Source of the DNA: Catenulispora pinistramenti
Lineage (GTDB): Bacteria; Actinomycetota; Actinomycetes; Streptomycetales; Catenulisporaceae
Reading direction: 5' to 3'
NCBI RefSeq assembly: GCF_018274385.1
Contig: NZ_JAAFYZ010000092.1
Span: forward strand, 1-37,839
Length of the DNA stretch: 37,839 bases
The notes beneath the pieces are model-generated. The model did not search any database, had not been told where the DNA came from, and saw only the letters and a program-made list of their open reading frames with translations. Shown here piece by piece: positions 30,838 to 37,839 of the stretch. The translations under genes were made by a program, and so were the position numbers. Position 1 is the stretch's first letter. Each line of letters starts with the position of its first letter.

Positions 30838-32157
30838 ATGTCCGAGTCACCTTTGTCCACCCTGCGCGACGCCGTCCGCGGCGAGGTCCTGCTCCCCGGC
30901 GACGAGGGCTTCGACACCGCGCACCGGCCCTGGAACCTGGCGATCGAGCAGGACGTGCGCGCGGTGGTCACGGCCGCCGATGCCGCCGACGTGGCCGCAC
31001 TGGTCCGCTACGCGAACGAGGCCGGGGCCCGGATCGCGGTGCAGCCCACCGGCCACGGCGCGTCGGGCACGGCGGCCGGGACGATCCTGCTGCGCACCGC
31101 CCGCCTCGATGATCTGACGATCGACGCCGAGGACCGCACCGCGCGCATCGGCGCGGGCGTCACCTCCGGCGCCCTCAACATCGCGGCCGCCGCCCACGGA
31201 CTGGTCCACAAGCCCGGCAGCTCGCCGACCGTGTCCGTGGCCGGATACACCCTCGGCGGCGGGGTCGGCTTCTTCGCCCGCAAGTACGGGATGTCCTCGG
31301 ATCACGTGATCGAGTTCGAACTCGTGACCGCCGACGGCCAACCAGTCCGCGCCAGCGCCGAGGAGAACCCCGACCTGTTCCACGCGCTGGCCGGCGGGGG
31401 CGGCGACTTCGCGATCGTGACGGCGCTGACCCTGCGGCTGCACGAGGAGCCGGAGCTGTTCGGCGGCACGGTGTTCTGGCCGCTGGCGCAGGCGGCCGAG
31501 GTCTTCAACGCCTTCCGCGAGGTCACGGCCGCGGCCCCGGTGGAGCTCTCGGTGTGGGCCGGGACGGTTCAGCTGCCGGGTGGCGGGCCGGCGATGGTTG
31601 CGGTCTCGGTCGCGTATCTGGGTTCGGACAGCGATGGCCGCGCGCTGCTGAAACCGTTTGAGGCGCTTGGCGGCGTACTGCGCGGTGAGTGGCGCCCACT
31701 GCCCCTCGCAGAGATCGCGGCCATCACCAACGACCCGGTCGACCCCGGCCCGAGCGTGTCCCGCACCGAACTCCTGGGCCGCTTCGACGCGGACGTGATC
31801 GAGACTCTCCTGACCGGCCCGATCGCCCCCCTGCTGGGTATCCAGGTCCGCCATCTCGGCGGCGCCCTCGCCGACGCCCGCCCCGGCCCCCGCGGCCCGG
31901 TCAGCGAGCAGTACCTGGTCTACCTCCTCGGCCTGGCCTTCACCCCGGAGGCGGGAGCAGCGGTGGCCGCCAAGCAAGCGGAGCTGGTCGCCGCGCTCGG
32001 GGACGCGGTGAGCGGCGGGAGGCTGGTGACGTTCCTGGGGGCGACGGACACGCTGGCTGAGGCGTTTTCGGACGCTGAGGTGGAGCGGCTGCGGGCGGTG
32101 AAACGGGAGTGGGATCCGCGGGGGCGCTTTGTGGCTAACTTTCCGCTGGGGGAGTAG
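30838..32157 (+). CDS. FAD-linked oxidase (PCMH/BBE-like)
   Basis: 439-residue flavoprotein of the berberine-bridge/vanillyl-alcohol-oxidase fold. The PCMH FAD domain covers about residues 35-205: 'VQPTGHGASGTAAG' near 65 carries a histidine at the usual site of FAD attachment, and 'YTLGGGVGFFARKYGMSSDH' near 137-156 is the second FAD loop. At the equivalent of the second (cysteinyl) attachment site there is no cysteine, so single covalent attachment is likely. The C-terminus ends in the BBE-type 'EWDPRGRFVANFPLGE'. The substrate is unknown. It ends 7 bp from the convergent HxlR gene. Confidence 0.88.
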   Translation: MSESPLSTLRDAVRGEVLLPGDEGFDTAHRPWNLAIEQDVRAVVTAADAADVAALVRYANEAGARIAVQPTGHGASGTAAGTILLRTARLDDLTIDAEDRTARIGAGVTSGALNIAAAAHGLVHKPGSSPTVSVAGYTLGGGVGFFARKYGMSSDHVIEFELVTADGQPVRASAEENPDLFHALAGGGGDFAIVTALTLRLHEEPELFGGTVFWPLAQAAEVFNAFREVTAAAPVELSVWAGTVQLPGGGPAMVAVSVAYLGSDSDGRALLKPFEALGGVLRGEWRPLPLAEIAAITNDPVDPGPSVSRTELLGRFDADVIETLLTGPIAPLLGIQVRHLGGALADARPGPRGPVSEQYLVYLLGLAFTPEAGAAVAAKQAELVAALGDAVSGGRLVTFLGATDTLAEAFSDAEVERLRAVKREWDPRGRFVANFPLGE

Positions 32158-32164
32158 GCACGCC

Positions 32165-32551
32165 TCAGGCCGCCTCGGCTCCATCCCCGTCATACCGCTC
32201 CCGCGCCGCCCGCATCGCGTCCAAGTTGGCGAAGCCCCACTCGCGGCAGGCGGCGATCGCGGGGAGCAGGCTGCGGCCGAGGGGTGTCAGTTCGTACTCC
32301 ACGTGCGGCGGGTTCTCGTCGAAGACCGTGCGGGTGATGAAGCCGTCGCGTTCCAGGGAGCGCAGGGTCTCGGTGAGGACCTTCGGGGCGATGCGTTGCA
32401 GGGGGACTCGTAGCTCGGTGAAGCGGCGGGGGCCGGCTTCCAGGCAGAGCACCACCATGCCGCCCCACTTGTCGGCGATGCGGAAGGGGGACGCGGCGGA
32501 CGGGCAGGCCGCGTCGAACATGTCCGGGACCAGGGGTGCGCTCTTCTCCAC
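32165..32551 (-). CDS. HxlR-family transcriptional regulator
   Basis: 128-residue winged-helix regulator of the HxlR type. The motif order fits: 'ADKWGGMVVLCLEAGPRRF' near 26-44, 'LQRIAPKVLTETLRSLERDG' near 51-70, wing 'FDENPPHVEYELTPLGRSL'. A cysteine near residue 16 precedes the core, the usual place of the redox-sensing cysteine in HypR/YodB-type members. The GTG at 32551 lacks a ribosome-binding site, and an ATG 30 bases downstream (32521) is a possible alternative. It is divergent from the NAD(P)-binding gene at 32608, which it probably controls. Confidence 0.85.
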   Translation of the reverse strand: MEKSAPLVPDMFDAACPSAASPFRIADKWGGMVVLCLEAGPRRFTELRVPLQRIAPKVLTETLRSLERDGFITRTVFDENPPHVEYELTPLGRSLLPAIAACREWGFANLDAMRAARERYDGDGAEAA

Positions 32552-32562
32552 AGGTCGAGACT

Positions 32563-32580
32563 AGTTACGTTGCAGTGACT
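32563..32580. promoter_or_regulatory. Candidate HxlR operator
   Basis: AGTTAC (32563-32568) and GTGACT (32575-32580) form an inverted repeat with one mismatch and a 6-base centre, inside the 56-bp divergent gap between the HxlR and NAD(P)-binding genes. Confidence 0.5.
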
Positions 32581-32607
32581 GGGTCCACCGGTCGTAGCGT
32601 CGCGGGC

Positions 32608-33240
32608 ATGGCGAACATCATTGTTTTCGGAGCCGGTGGGCGTGCGGGCCGGCCTACGGTCGCGGTGGCGGTGCGGCAGGGGCACAAGGTCACCGCTGTC
32701 GTGCGAGATCCGGGCAAGTACGCGGATCTCGCGCGGGAGGACGGCGTGACCGTCGTCGCGGGCGATGTGACTGACGCGGCGAGCGTCGCGAAGCTCGCGC
32801 CCGGTCACGACGTGGTCATCAACACCGCGGCGACGCTTGACGAGGGCCACTTCGTCGCGGCGGCCAAGGCATTGGTCGAAGGGCTGAGCGCGACTGACGT
32901 GAGCAGGCTGGTCGCGGTGGGCATCGGCGGGGCGCTCGAGGTCGAGCCCGGTGTGCCGGCGTACGACAGCGACGCGCTGCCCGACGAGGCCCGCGCCTTC
33001 TCCCGCGACCATGCGGCTCAGCTGCCGTTGCTGCGCGCATCGGAGCTGGACTGGGTGGTGCTCGCGCCGCCGCTGGTCTACCTGGACGAGGGCGAGGGCA
33101 CCGGCGGCTACCGGCTCGGCACGACGGCGCCGATTCCGGGTGCCGACAGCTTCGCCTACGCCGACCTGGCCCTGGCTCTCGTGGCCGAGGCCACGGCGCC
33201 GACCCGCTCGCGCGAGATGGTCGCCGTGGCCGGAGCGTGA
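32608..33240 (+). CDS. NAD(P)H-binding protein, NmrA/YwnB-like
   Basis: 210-residue single-domain Rossmann protein. ATG 32608 is chosen as it begins directly before 'NIIVFGAGGRAGRPTVAVAV', the dinucleotide site. 'VTVVAGDVTDAASVAKL' near 48-64 and 'DWVVLAPPLVYLDEGEGTGG' near 148-167 match the NmrA/YwnB atypical SDR group, which often acts as redox sensor or quinone/flavin-related reductase. No classical YxxxK is evident. Divergence from the HxlR gene is a common pairing for electrophile-stress genes. The substrate is unknown. Confidence 0.83.
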   Translation: MANIIVFGAGGRAGRPTVAVAVRQGHKVTAVVRDPGKYADLAREDGVTVVAGDVTDAASVAKLAPGHDVVINTAATLDEGHFVAAAKALVEGLSATDVSRLVAVGIGGALEVEPGVPAYDSDALPDEARAFSRDHAAQLPLLRASELDWVVLAPPLVYLDEGEGTGGYRLGTTAPIPGADSFAYADLALALVAEATAPTRSREMVAVAGA

Positions 33241-33319
33241 GTGCGGAGTTCAGCCGGCAGAGCATGACCAAGGGCATGGCCGGGGCCTGATCACCGAGGG
33301 GGGCACAGGGCCCTAATCC

Positions 33320-34684
33320 TCAAGCGGTGACGAGTTCCCCGGTCCGAAATGACACCCCGAGATCCGCCGACACCGACCGCGCGGCCCGTCGGCCCGACTC
33401 CAGAGCCCCGTCGAGGCCGGCGGTGCCGCGATGGTCTCCGCACACGTACAGCCCGTGGATCAGCCGTACCGGGCGGCGGAAGTTGTGCGGCGAGGTCATC
33501 GCGGGCACCGCGTGCGGGAAGTGGTGCACCGCCACGCACTCCCAGCGGCTGTCGGCGCCCGGATACAGCTCGGCGAGCCGGGCCCGGACCGCCGATTCGA
33601 GCTCTGACGTGCGGGTCCCGGCGTGTCCCACGACGTTCGTGGAGATCAGTGTCCGGCCGTCCGGGCTCCGGCTCGGCACCGCGTGGCTGATCGCCGCCGT
33701 GCGCGCCACGGGGGAGTGCGGGTCGGCGTCGACCAGGACGGCGGGTTCGCCGCGCGCCGCGGGGAGCGCGGTGACGTGGTGGAACGTGGTCACCGACCGC
33801 AGCTGGGGCTCGTGCAGGCCCGGCAGCAGCTCCACCGCGGTCGCCGGGTCGGTCGCGACCACCACCGCCGAACTGCGTAGTACCTCGTCGGCTGTGGCGA
33901 CGCCGTTGGCGTGCACCATCAGGACCTCGGTCTCCAGCCGGATCGCGCCCGGCGGCAGCTGCTCGGCCAGCCGTTGCGGGATGGCCGCGATGCCGGGCGT
34001 CGGTATGCACCAGCGGCCGCGCACCAACTGCCGCAGCGCCAGCTCCATCGCCCGGCCGGATATCGACAGCGCCGGGTCCGATTCGGCGGCGAAGGCCTCC
34101 AGGTACGGACGCACGAACCCGTCCACCACCCGCCGCGAGAGCCCGAGGTCGGCGATCAGGGCCGCGGCGGTGCGCTCGGGGGCGTCCAGGATGGTTTCGG
34201 GACGGCTCAGCGCCACGCGCAGCAGCCACCCGGACTGGCGCCGGCGTTCAGCCGGGGAGCCCAGGGGCGTGCGGAGGATCGTGGCGGTGCCGAGGCCGAG
34301 ATCAGCATTCGAGGTCAGGACCATGTCATGGCAAGCCTGATCGCCAACCGCCCGATCCGCTCGGTCGCCGACCACCCGATCCCCATAGCGAATCCGTTTT
34401 CCATCCAGCTGGAGATCCACCCCCGGCGCGAAGCACCCCCACTCCAGCTTCTGTTTCTCCCCGTCGTCAGCGGAGTTGACCAGTTGGAAACCCTTGTCGA
34501 TCAGAAACCCCGAGACCCGCTCGCTTCCGGCCCGACCGCCCACCCGGTCCGACGCCTCGACGACCAGTACGTCCAAACCCGCCTCGTGCAGCCGTCCCGC
34601 GGCTTGCAATCCGGCCACCCCGGCGCCGACGACGATGACGTCGGCGTCCAGGCGATGCCGGTGGCTCGGACTTTGCACTGTCAC
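33320..34684 (-). CDS. FAD-dependent amine oxidase / desaturase-like protein
   Basis: 454 residues. The N-terminal FAD motif 'DVIVVGAGVAGLQAAGRLHE' (near 14-33) is followed by 'LVVEASDRVGGRAGSE'. The C-terminal FAD segment is 'GLYVCGDHRGTAGLDGALESGRRAA' (split at the usual GD). This is the layout of flavin amine oxidases and carotenoid desaturase-like proteins; it matches best the branch often annotated as protoporphyrinogen-oxidase-like or phytoene-dehydrogenase-like. The GTG at 34684 has GGAGGGG upstream. It is monocistronic. The substrate cannot be deduced. Confidence 0.85.
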   Translation of the reverse strand: MTVQSPSHRHRLDADVIVVGAGVAGLQAAGRLHEAGLDVLVVEASDRVGGRAGSERVSGFLIDKGFQLVNSADDGEKQKLEWGCFAPGVDLQLDGKRIRYGDRVVGDRADRAVGDQACHDMVLTSNADLGLGTATILRTPLGSPAERRRQSGWLLRVALSRPETILDAPERTAAALIADLGLSRRVVDGFVRPYLEAFAAESDPALSISGRAMELALRQLVRGRWCIPTPGIAAIPQRLAEQLPPGAIRLETEVLMVHANGVATADEVLRSSAVVVATDPATAVELLPGLHEPQLRSVTTFHHVTALPAARGEPAVLVDADPHSPVARTAAISHAVPSRSPDGRTLISTNVVGHAGTRTSELESAVRARLAELYPGADSRWECVAVHHFPHAVPAMTSPHNFRRPVRLIHGLYVCGDHRGTAGLDGALESGRRAARSVSADLGVSFRTGELVTA

Positions 34685-34948
34685 TGGAGCCCCTCCACCC
34701 TCTAGAGCCGAGCTCCCGGCGTGCTTTGTGGGCCCGCGCAGGTCGCGCAGGGCACGGCGAAGCCTGCCGAGCGTCGGCGCTTGTGCAGGGATGCCTACCC
34801 GAGGGGCGGTGGCGTACTCTTGCGAATCCGCAGCTGTCTCAGCATTTGAGAACGCTGGGTATCCGGATCGTTACACACTTCGGGGACGTCTCAGGGGGCT
34901 GCTCTGGGACCGTTCTGGGGCCGTTCTGGAGATGGCGCCGGGGATCGT

Positions 34949-35851
34949 TCAAGCCACCGCGGCGGCCAACGCGGACCGCGCATCCGGTGTCGTGAAGGTG
35001 AACCCGGATCCGGTCAGCCGCGCCGGCAGCACCCGCTGGCTTCCCGTGAGCTCGTTCGCCATCTGTCCGAACAGCACCCGCAGCGCGAACCCGGGCACCG
35101 GCATGATCGTCGGCCGGTGCAGGACGTGCCCCAGGGCCTTGGTGAACGCGCGGTTGGTCGCCGGCAGCGGGCCGGTCATGTTCACCGCGCCGGTCATGGT
35201 CCCGTCCGCGGTCAGGGTCATGACGTGCCGGACCGCGGCCAGGTAGTCGGCCATGCCGATGAAGGAGAAGTACTGCCGGCCGCTGTTGATCGGACCGCCG
35301 ATCCCGGCCTTGAAGAACGGCAGCATCCGGGCCAGCGCGCCGCCGGAGCCGCCCAGCACCACCCCGCTGCGCAGGTGCGCCACCGGGATCCCGGCGTCCT
35401 CGGCGGGCTTGGTCGCGGCCTCCCAGTCCCGGCACAGCGTGCCCAGGAAGTCCTCGGAGCCCGGCGAGTCCTCGGTGGCCGTAGCGGTGCCGGTGTCGCC
35501 GTAGTAGCCGATCGCCGACGCCGACAGCAGGGCCTTGGGCCGCTCCGTCAGCTGGGCCAGCGAGCGGGCCAGGGTGTCGGTGCCGTGGACGCGGCTCTCG
35601 CGGATCTCCCGCTTGTAGGCGGCCGACCAGCGCTTGTCGCCCAGGCCCGCGCCGGCCAGGTGCACCACGACGTCGGAGCCCTCGTAGGGCTTCGGGTCGG
35701 GGTCGCCGAACGGTGACCAGTGGCGTTCCCCGGCGGCCTCGTCGGGGTGGGTGTGCCGGACCAGGCGGACCACTTCGTGGCCGTCTTCGGTGAGCGCGGT
35801 GGACAGGGCCGAGCCGATCAGTCCCGTGGAGCCGGTGATCGCGATCCGCAT
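34949..35851 (-). CDS. TIGR01777-family epimerase-like protein (YfcH/SulA-type)
   Basis: 300-residue extended SDR-like protein. 'MRIAITGSTGLIGSALSTAL' is the nucleotide-binding start; 'DVVVHLAGAGLGDKRWSAAYKREIRESRV' near 61-90 is a hallmark of the TIGR01777 family; 'SASAIGYYGDTG' near 111-122 carries the tyrosines; and the C-terminus is the short DUF1731 domain ('PGFALRVLFGQMANELTGSQRV'). The biochemical role of the family is not settled. In actinomycetes relatives lie near lipoate and 2-oxoacid dehydrogenase genes, which agrees with the E2 gene here. The start faces the iron box of the S4 gene across 111 bp. Confidence 0.88.
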   Translation of the reverse strand: MRIAITGSTGLIGSALSTALTEDGHEVVRLVRHTHPDEAAGERHWSPFGDPDPKPYEGSDVVVHLAGAGLGDKRWSAAYKREIRESRVHGTDTLARSLAQLTERPKALLSASAIGYYGDTGTATATEDSPGSEDFLGTLCRDWEAATKPAEDAGIPVAHLRSGVVLGGSGGALARMLPFFKAGIGGPINSGRQYFSFIGMADYLAAVRHVMTLTADGTMTGAVNMTGPLPATNRAFTKALGHVLHRPTIMPVPGFALRVLFGQMANELTGSQRVLPARLTGSGFTFTTPDARSALAAAVA

Positions 35852-35899
35852 ATCAGCAGCATAGACCTGTGATCCTCGCCATCCCGCGGCGCGGCTGCA

Positions 35900-35928
35900 C
35901 TGAAAGGAAGGTTAGGCTAGCCTAAGTT
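35900..35928 (+). promoter_or_regulatory. Promoter with embedded iron box for the S4 gene
   Basis: The 19 bases 35907-35925 (GAAGGTTAGGCTAGCCTAA) match the IdeR/DtxR consensus TTAGGTTAGGCTAACCTAA at 16 positions. The inner TTAGGCTAGCCTAA (35912-35925) is a perfect palindrome. A CTGAAA hexamer (35900-35905) and a TAAGTT hexamer (35923-35928) are 17 bp apart, so the operator fills the spacer of the likely promoter. Iron-loaded repressor should shut this promoter off. Confidence 0.8.
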
Positions 35929-35962
35929 AAAGAGATCCCCAGAACGAAGAAGGAAGTGATTC

Positions 35963-36577
35963 ATGAGGTACACGGGGCCCAAGGTGCGTCGTTCGCGCCG
36001 GGCCGGGGTGCCGTTGACGGCCAAGGCCGAGCGCGTGATGGAGCGCCGCCCGCTGCCGCCCGGTCAGCACGCGCTCGGCCGGCGCGCCGGGAAGCAGAGC
36101 GACTACGGCCGCCAGCTGGCCGAGAAGCAGAAGATCCGCTGGTACTACGACCTGTCCGAGCGTCAGCTCCGGACCCTGTTCGACAAGAACCGCCGACGGT
36201 CCGGCCGGGCCGGGGAGAACGTCATCGCGGCCCTGGAGTCGCGGCTGGCCACCGTGGTGCTGCGGGCCGGCCTCGCGCCGTCGATCTACGCGGCGCGTCA
36301 GTTCGTGAACCACGGCCACGTGACCGTGGACGGTGCGAAGGTGGACATCGCCTCGTACGCCGTGAAGCCCGGCCAGGTGGTCGCGGTGCGGGCGAAGTCG
36401 CGGCGGATGCCGGCCTTCCAGGCCGCCGCTGCCGGGCAGTTCGCCGACGAGCGGACCGCCGCCTATCTGGACGTGCGGCGCGACGAGCTCGCGGTGATGC
36501 TGACCCACGAGCCGAAGCGCGCCGAGGTGCCGGTGCCGTTCGACGAGCAGCTGCTGGTCGAGTTCTACTCCCGCTGA
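35963..36577 (+). CDS. rpsD: 30S ribosomal protein S4 (probable iron-regulated copy)
   Basis: 204 residues of ribosomal protein S4 (uS4), a primary 16S rRNA binder. 'RRPLPPGQHALGRRAGKQSDYGRQLAEKQK' near 28-57 and the S4 RNA-binding domain 'LESRLATVVLRAGLAPSIYAARQFVNHGHVTVDG' near 91-125 are clear, and the end 'PFDEQLLVEFYSR' is conserved. The protein has no cysteine at all, so it lacks the four-cysteine metal site seen in the N-terminus of S4 in some bacteria. Many actinobacterial S4 proteins also lack it. The gene is away from the usual rpsM-rpsK-rpoA cluster and lies alone between a TIGR01777 gene and sucB. GAAGGAAG precedes the ATG. It may be a paralogue used in iron starvation; that is inference. 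Confidence 0.93.
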   Translation: MRYTGPKVRRSRRAGVPLTAKAERVMERRPLPPGQHALGRRAGKQSDYGRQLAEKQKIRWYYDLSERQLRTLFDKNRRRSGRAGENVIAALESRLATVVLRAGLAPSIYAARQFVNHGHVTVDGAKVDIASYAVKPGQVVAVRAKSRRMPAFQAAAAGQFADERTAAYLDVRRDELAVMLTHEPKRAEVPVPFDEQLLVEFYSR

Positions 36578-36596
36578 GCGGACTCCGGCTGAGCAG
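36567..36596 (+). repeat. Two 15-bp tandem repeats across the S4 stop codon
   Basis: ACTCCCGCTGAGCGG (36567-36581) and ACTCCGGCTGAGCAG (36582-36596) match at 13 of 15 positions. The stop TGA (36575-36577) recurs in frame at 36590-36592. Confidence 0.85.
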
Positions 36597-36609
36597 CGCC
36601 GCAGACAAC

Positions 36610-36645
36610 AAGACTGCCCCGGTCCTTTCGGACCGGGGCAGTCTT
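36610..36645. terminator. Bidirectional terminator between S4 and the E2 gene
   Basis: Perfect 16-bp stem (AAGACTGCCCCGGTCC and its complement) with a TTTC loop, between two convergent genes. The A-run/T-run edges let it work on both strands. Confidence 0.9.
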
Positions 36646-36657
36646 CAGTGAGCTGTC

Positions 36658-36683
36658 AGTTCTACAGACAAGTTCTACAGACC
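36658..36683 (-). repeat. Two 13-bp tandem repeats across the E2 stop codon
   Basis: AGTTCTACAGACA (36658-36670) and AGTTCTACAGACC (36671-36683) match at 12 of 13 positions. On the minus strand each holds a TAG; the first met is the true stop (36675-36677), and the second is out of frame. Confidence 0.85.
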
Positions 36684-37839
36684 GAGGTCGGCGTCGAACT
36701 TGCCCTCTTCCAGGCGCTCCTTGATCGTGACCAGGAAGCGCGCGGCGTCGGCGCCGTCGACCAGCCGGTGGTCGTAGGTCAGCGCCAGGTAGACCATCGA
36801 CCGGACGGCGATGACCTCGCCGAGGTCGGGGTCGTTGATGACCGCCGGGCGCTTCACGACCGCGCCGGTGCCCAGGATGCCGACCTGCGGCTGGTTCAGG
36901 ATCGGGGTGTCGAACAGGGCGCCGCGGCTGCCGGTGTTGGTCAGCGTGAAGGTGCCGCCGGCCAGCTCGTCCGGCAGGACCTTGTTGGTGCGGGTCCGCT
37001 CGGCCAGGTCGGCGATGCCCCGGGCCAGGCCGGCCAGGTTCAGGTCGCCGGCGTTCTTGATGACCGGGGTCATCAGGCCCTTCTCGCTGTCCACCGCGAT
37101 GGCCAGGTTCTCGTAGTCGTGGTACGTGACCGTGCCGGCGTCGGTGTCGATGACCGCGTTCAGGTTCGGGTGCTGCTTGAGCGCCTCGATCGCCGCCAGG
37201 GCGAAGAACGGCAGGAACGACAGCTTCACGCCCTCGCGGGCCTCGAACTCGCCCTTGGCGCGGGTCCGGAGCCGGGCGACGTTGGTGACGTCCACCTCGA
37301 CCACGGTGGTCAGCTGCGCCGAGGTCTGCAGCGACTCGTACATGCGCTTGGCGATCAGCGCGCGCATGCGGGTCAGCTTCTCGGTGCGGCCGCGCAGCGG
37401 GCTCGGGGTGACCGCGGCCTTGGCGGCCGGGGCGGCCGCCGGGCTCGCGGCCGGCGCGGCGGCGTTGGCCTGGGCCTTGGCCGCGTCGATCACGTCCTGC
37501 TTGCGGATCCGGCCGCCGACCCCGGTGCCGGTGACCGAGGCCAGGTCCACGCCGTGCTCGGCGGCCAGCTTGCGGACCAGCGGGGTGACGTAGGCGGCGG
37601 CCGGCTCGGTGCCGGCGCCCGGGGCGTCGATGCGCGCGGCGGTCTGGGCCTGCGCGACGACCGCCGGGGTGCCGGGCCGGTACTCGCCGGCCGGGGCCGG
37701 TGCCGGGGCGGTCGGAGCCGGAGCGGTCGCGGTGAACGACGGCGCGGCGGCCACTGCCGGGGACGGAGCGGCCGGAGCCGGGGCCGGCGGCGCGACCGGC
37801 GGGGTGCTCGGCAGCGGCGCGGGCGCCGGGGGAGCGACC
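36675..37839 (-). CDS. sucB: Dihydrolipoamide acyltransferase (E2) of a 2-oxoacid dehydrogenase, 3' part
   Basis: 388 codons of the C-terminal part; the frame is open to the window edge, so the lipoyl domains are outside. A proline/alanine linker comes first, then the E3-binding domain '[20 protein letters not shown]' with '[16 protein letters not shown]', another linker, and the acyltransferase core from '[18 protein letters not shown]'. Near the end '[19 protein letters not shown]' contains the catalytic histidine and the DG pair. It transfers succinyl or acetyl groups from lipoamide to CoA. Actinobacterial E2 proteins of this type are usually annotated sucB although many serve pyruvate dehydrogenase as well. 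Confidence 0.92.
   Translation of the reverse strand, partial: VAPPAPAPLPSTPPVAPPAPAPAAPSPAVAAAPSFTATAPAPTAPAPAPAGEYRPGTPAVVAQAQTAARIDAPGAGTEPAAAYVTPLVRKLAAEHGVDLASVTGTGVGGRIRKQDVIDAAKAQANAAAPAASPAAAPAAKAAVTPSPLRGRTEKLTRMRALIAKRMYESLQTSAQLTTVVEVDVTNVARLRTRAKGEFEAREGVKLSFLPFFALAAIEALKQHPNLNAVIDTDAGTVTYHDYENLAIAVDSEKGLMTPVIKNAGDLNLAGLARGIADLAERTRTNKVLPDELAGGTFTLTNTGSRGALFDTPILNQPQVGILGTGAVVKRPAVINDPDLGEVIAVRSMVYLALTYDHRLVDGADAARFLVTIKERLEEGKFDADLGL

Noticed and set aside
34685..34948. Gene in the gap before the FAD amine oxidase
   Set aside because: 264 bp with no ribosome-binding site or conserved motif. Only a short 11-bp direct repeat at 34904-34925 was noted.
35907..35925. Zur (zinc) box before the S4 gene
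   Set aside because: The sequence fits the TTAGG...CCTAA pattern of IdeR/DtxR, not the TGAAAATGATTTTCA-type Zur site, although Zur is the usual controller of alternative ribosomal proteins.

Overview
This is a high-GC actinobacterial chromosome segment. Nearly every gene shows a strong third-position G/C bias. Dedicated actinobacterial features include an actinobacterial-type SOS box before lexA, a divergent lexA / nrdR-nrdJ (class II ribonucleotide reductase) arrangement as in Streptomyces and relatives, IdeR/DmdR-type iron boxes, DUF4232-type lipoproteins and apparently leaderless starts. The exact genus cannot be fixed from the sequence; a Streptomyces-like or Catenulispora-like soil actinomycete is my inference.

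Layout. 1-434: 3' end of an IS110-family transposase cut by the window edge, followed by about 485 bp without a convincing gene. 920-3657: three-gene ABC-2 exporter. 3848-5899: secreted beta-propeller protein with three cell-wall-binding (CWB2) repeats. 6007-6546: small membrane protein. 6725-15679: six-gene, translationally coupled operon for a citrate-hydroxamate siderophore, in the same gene order as rhbABCDEF of Sinorhizobium rhizobactin 1021, behind a near-perfect iron box. The predicted path is aspartate semialdehyde to diaminobutyrate to 1,3-diaminopropane, then N-hydroxylation, N-acetylation and condensation with citrate, giving a schizokinen-type molecule. No siderophore transporter is in the window. 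15759-17864: DinG/XPD-type Fe-S helicase. 17979-18755: DUF4232-like lipoprotein. 18874-23647: lexA (-) divergent from nrdR-nrdJ (+). 23648-24102: structured, apparently non-coding stretch. 24103-25979: lipoprotein and M48 membrane protease. 25996-28028: a minus-strand marR-ribA-extradiol dioxygenase set with paired operators. 28092-28831: a decayed phosphotransferase pseudogene. 28930-34684: redox enzymes (two Rossmann proteins, FAD-linked oxidase, FAD amine oxidase) with TetR and HxlR regulators. 34949-37839: TIGR01777-type epimerase, a ribosomal protein S4 gene with its own iron box, and the 3' part of a 2-oxoacid dehydrogenase E2 gene.

Two points stand out. First, the S4 gene (35963-36577) carries an excellent IdeR/DmdR box inside its promoter, as the siderophore operon does, so the window links iron starvation to a ribosomal protein. 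Second, there is a recurring short-tandem-repeat habit, most often with a 15-bp period. At six gene ends the repeated unit includes the stop codon, and at four of these it re-supplies the same stop in frame. The same 15-bp period occurs inside the first two siderophore genes as pentapeptide repeats.

No rRNA, tRNA or CRISPR array was recognised.
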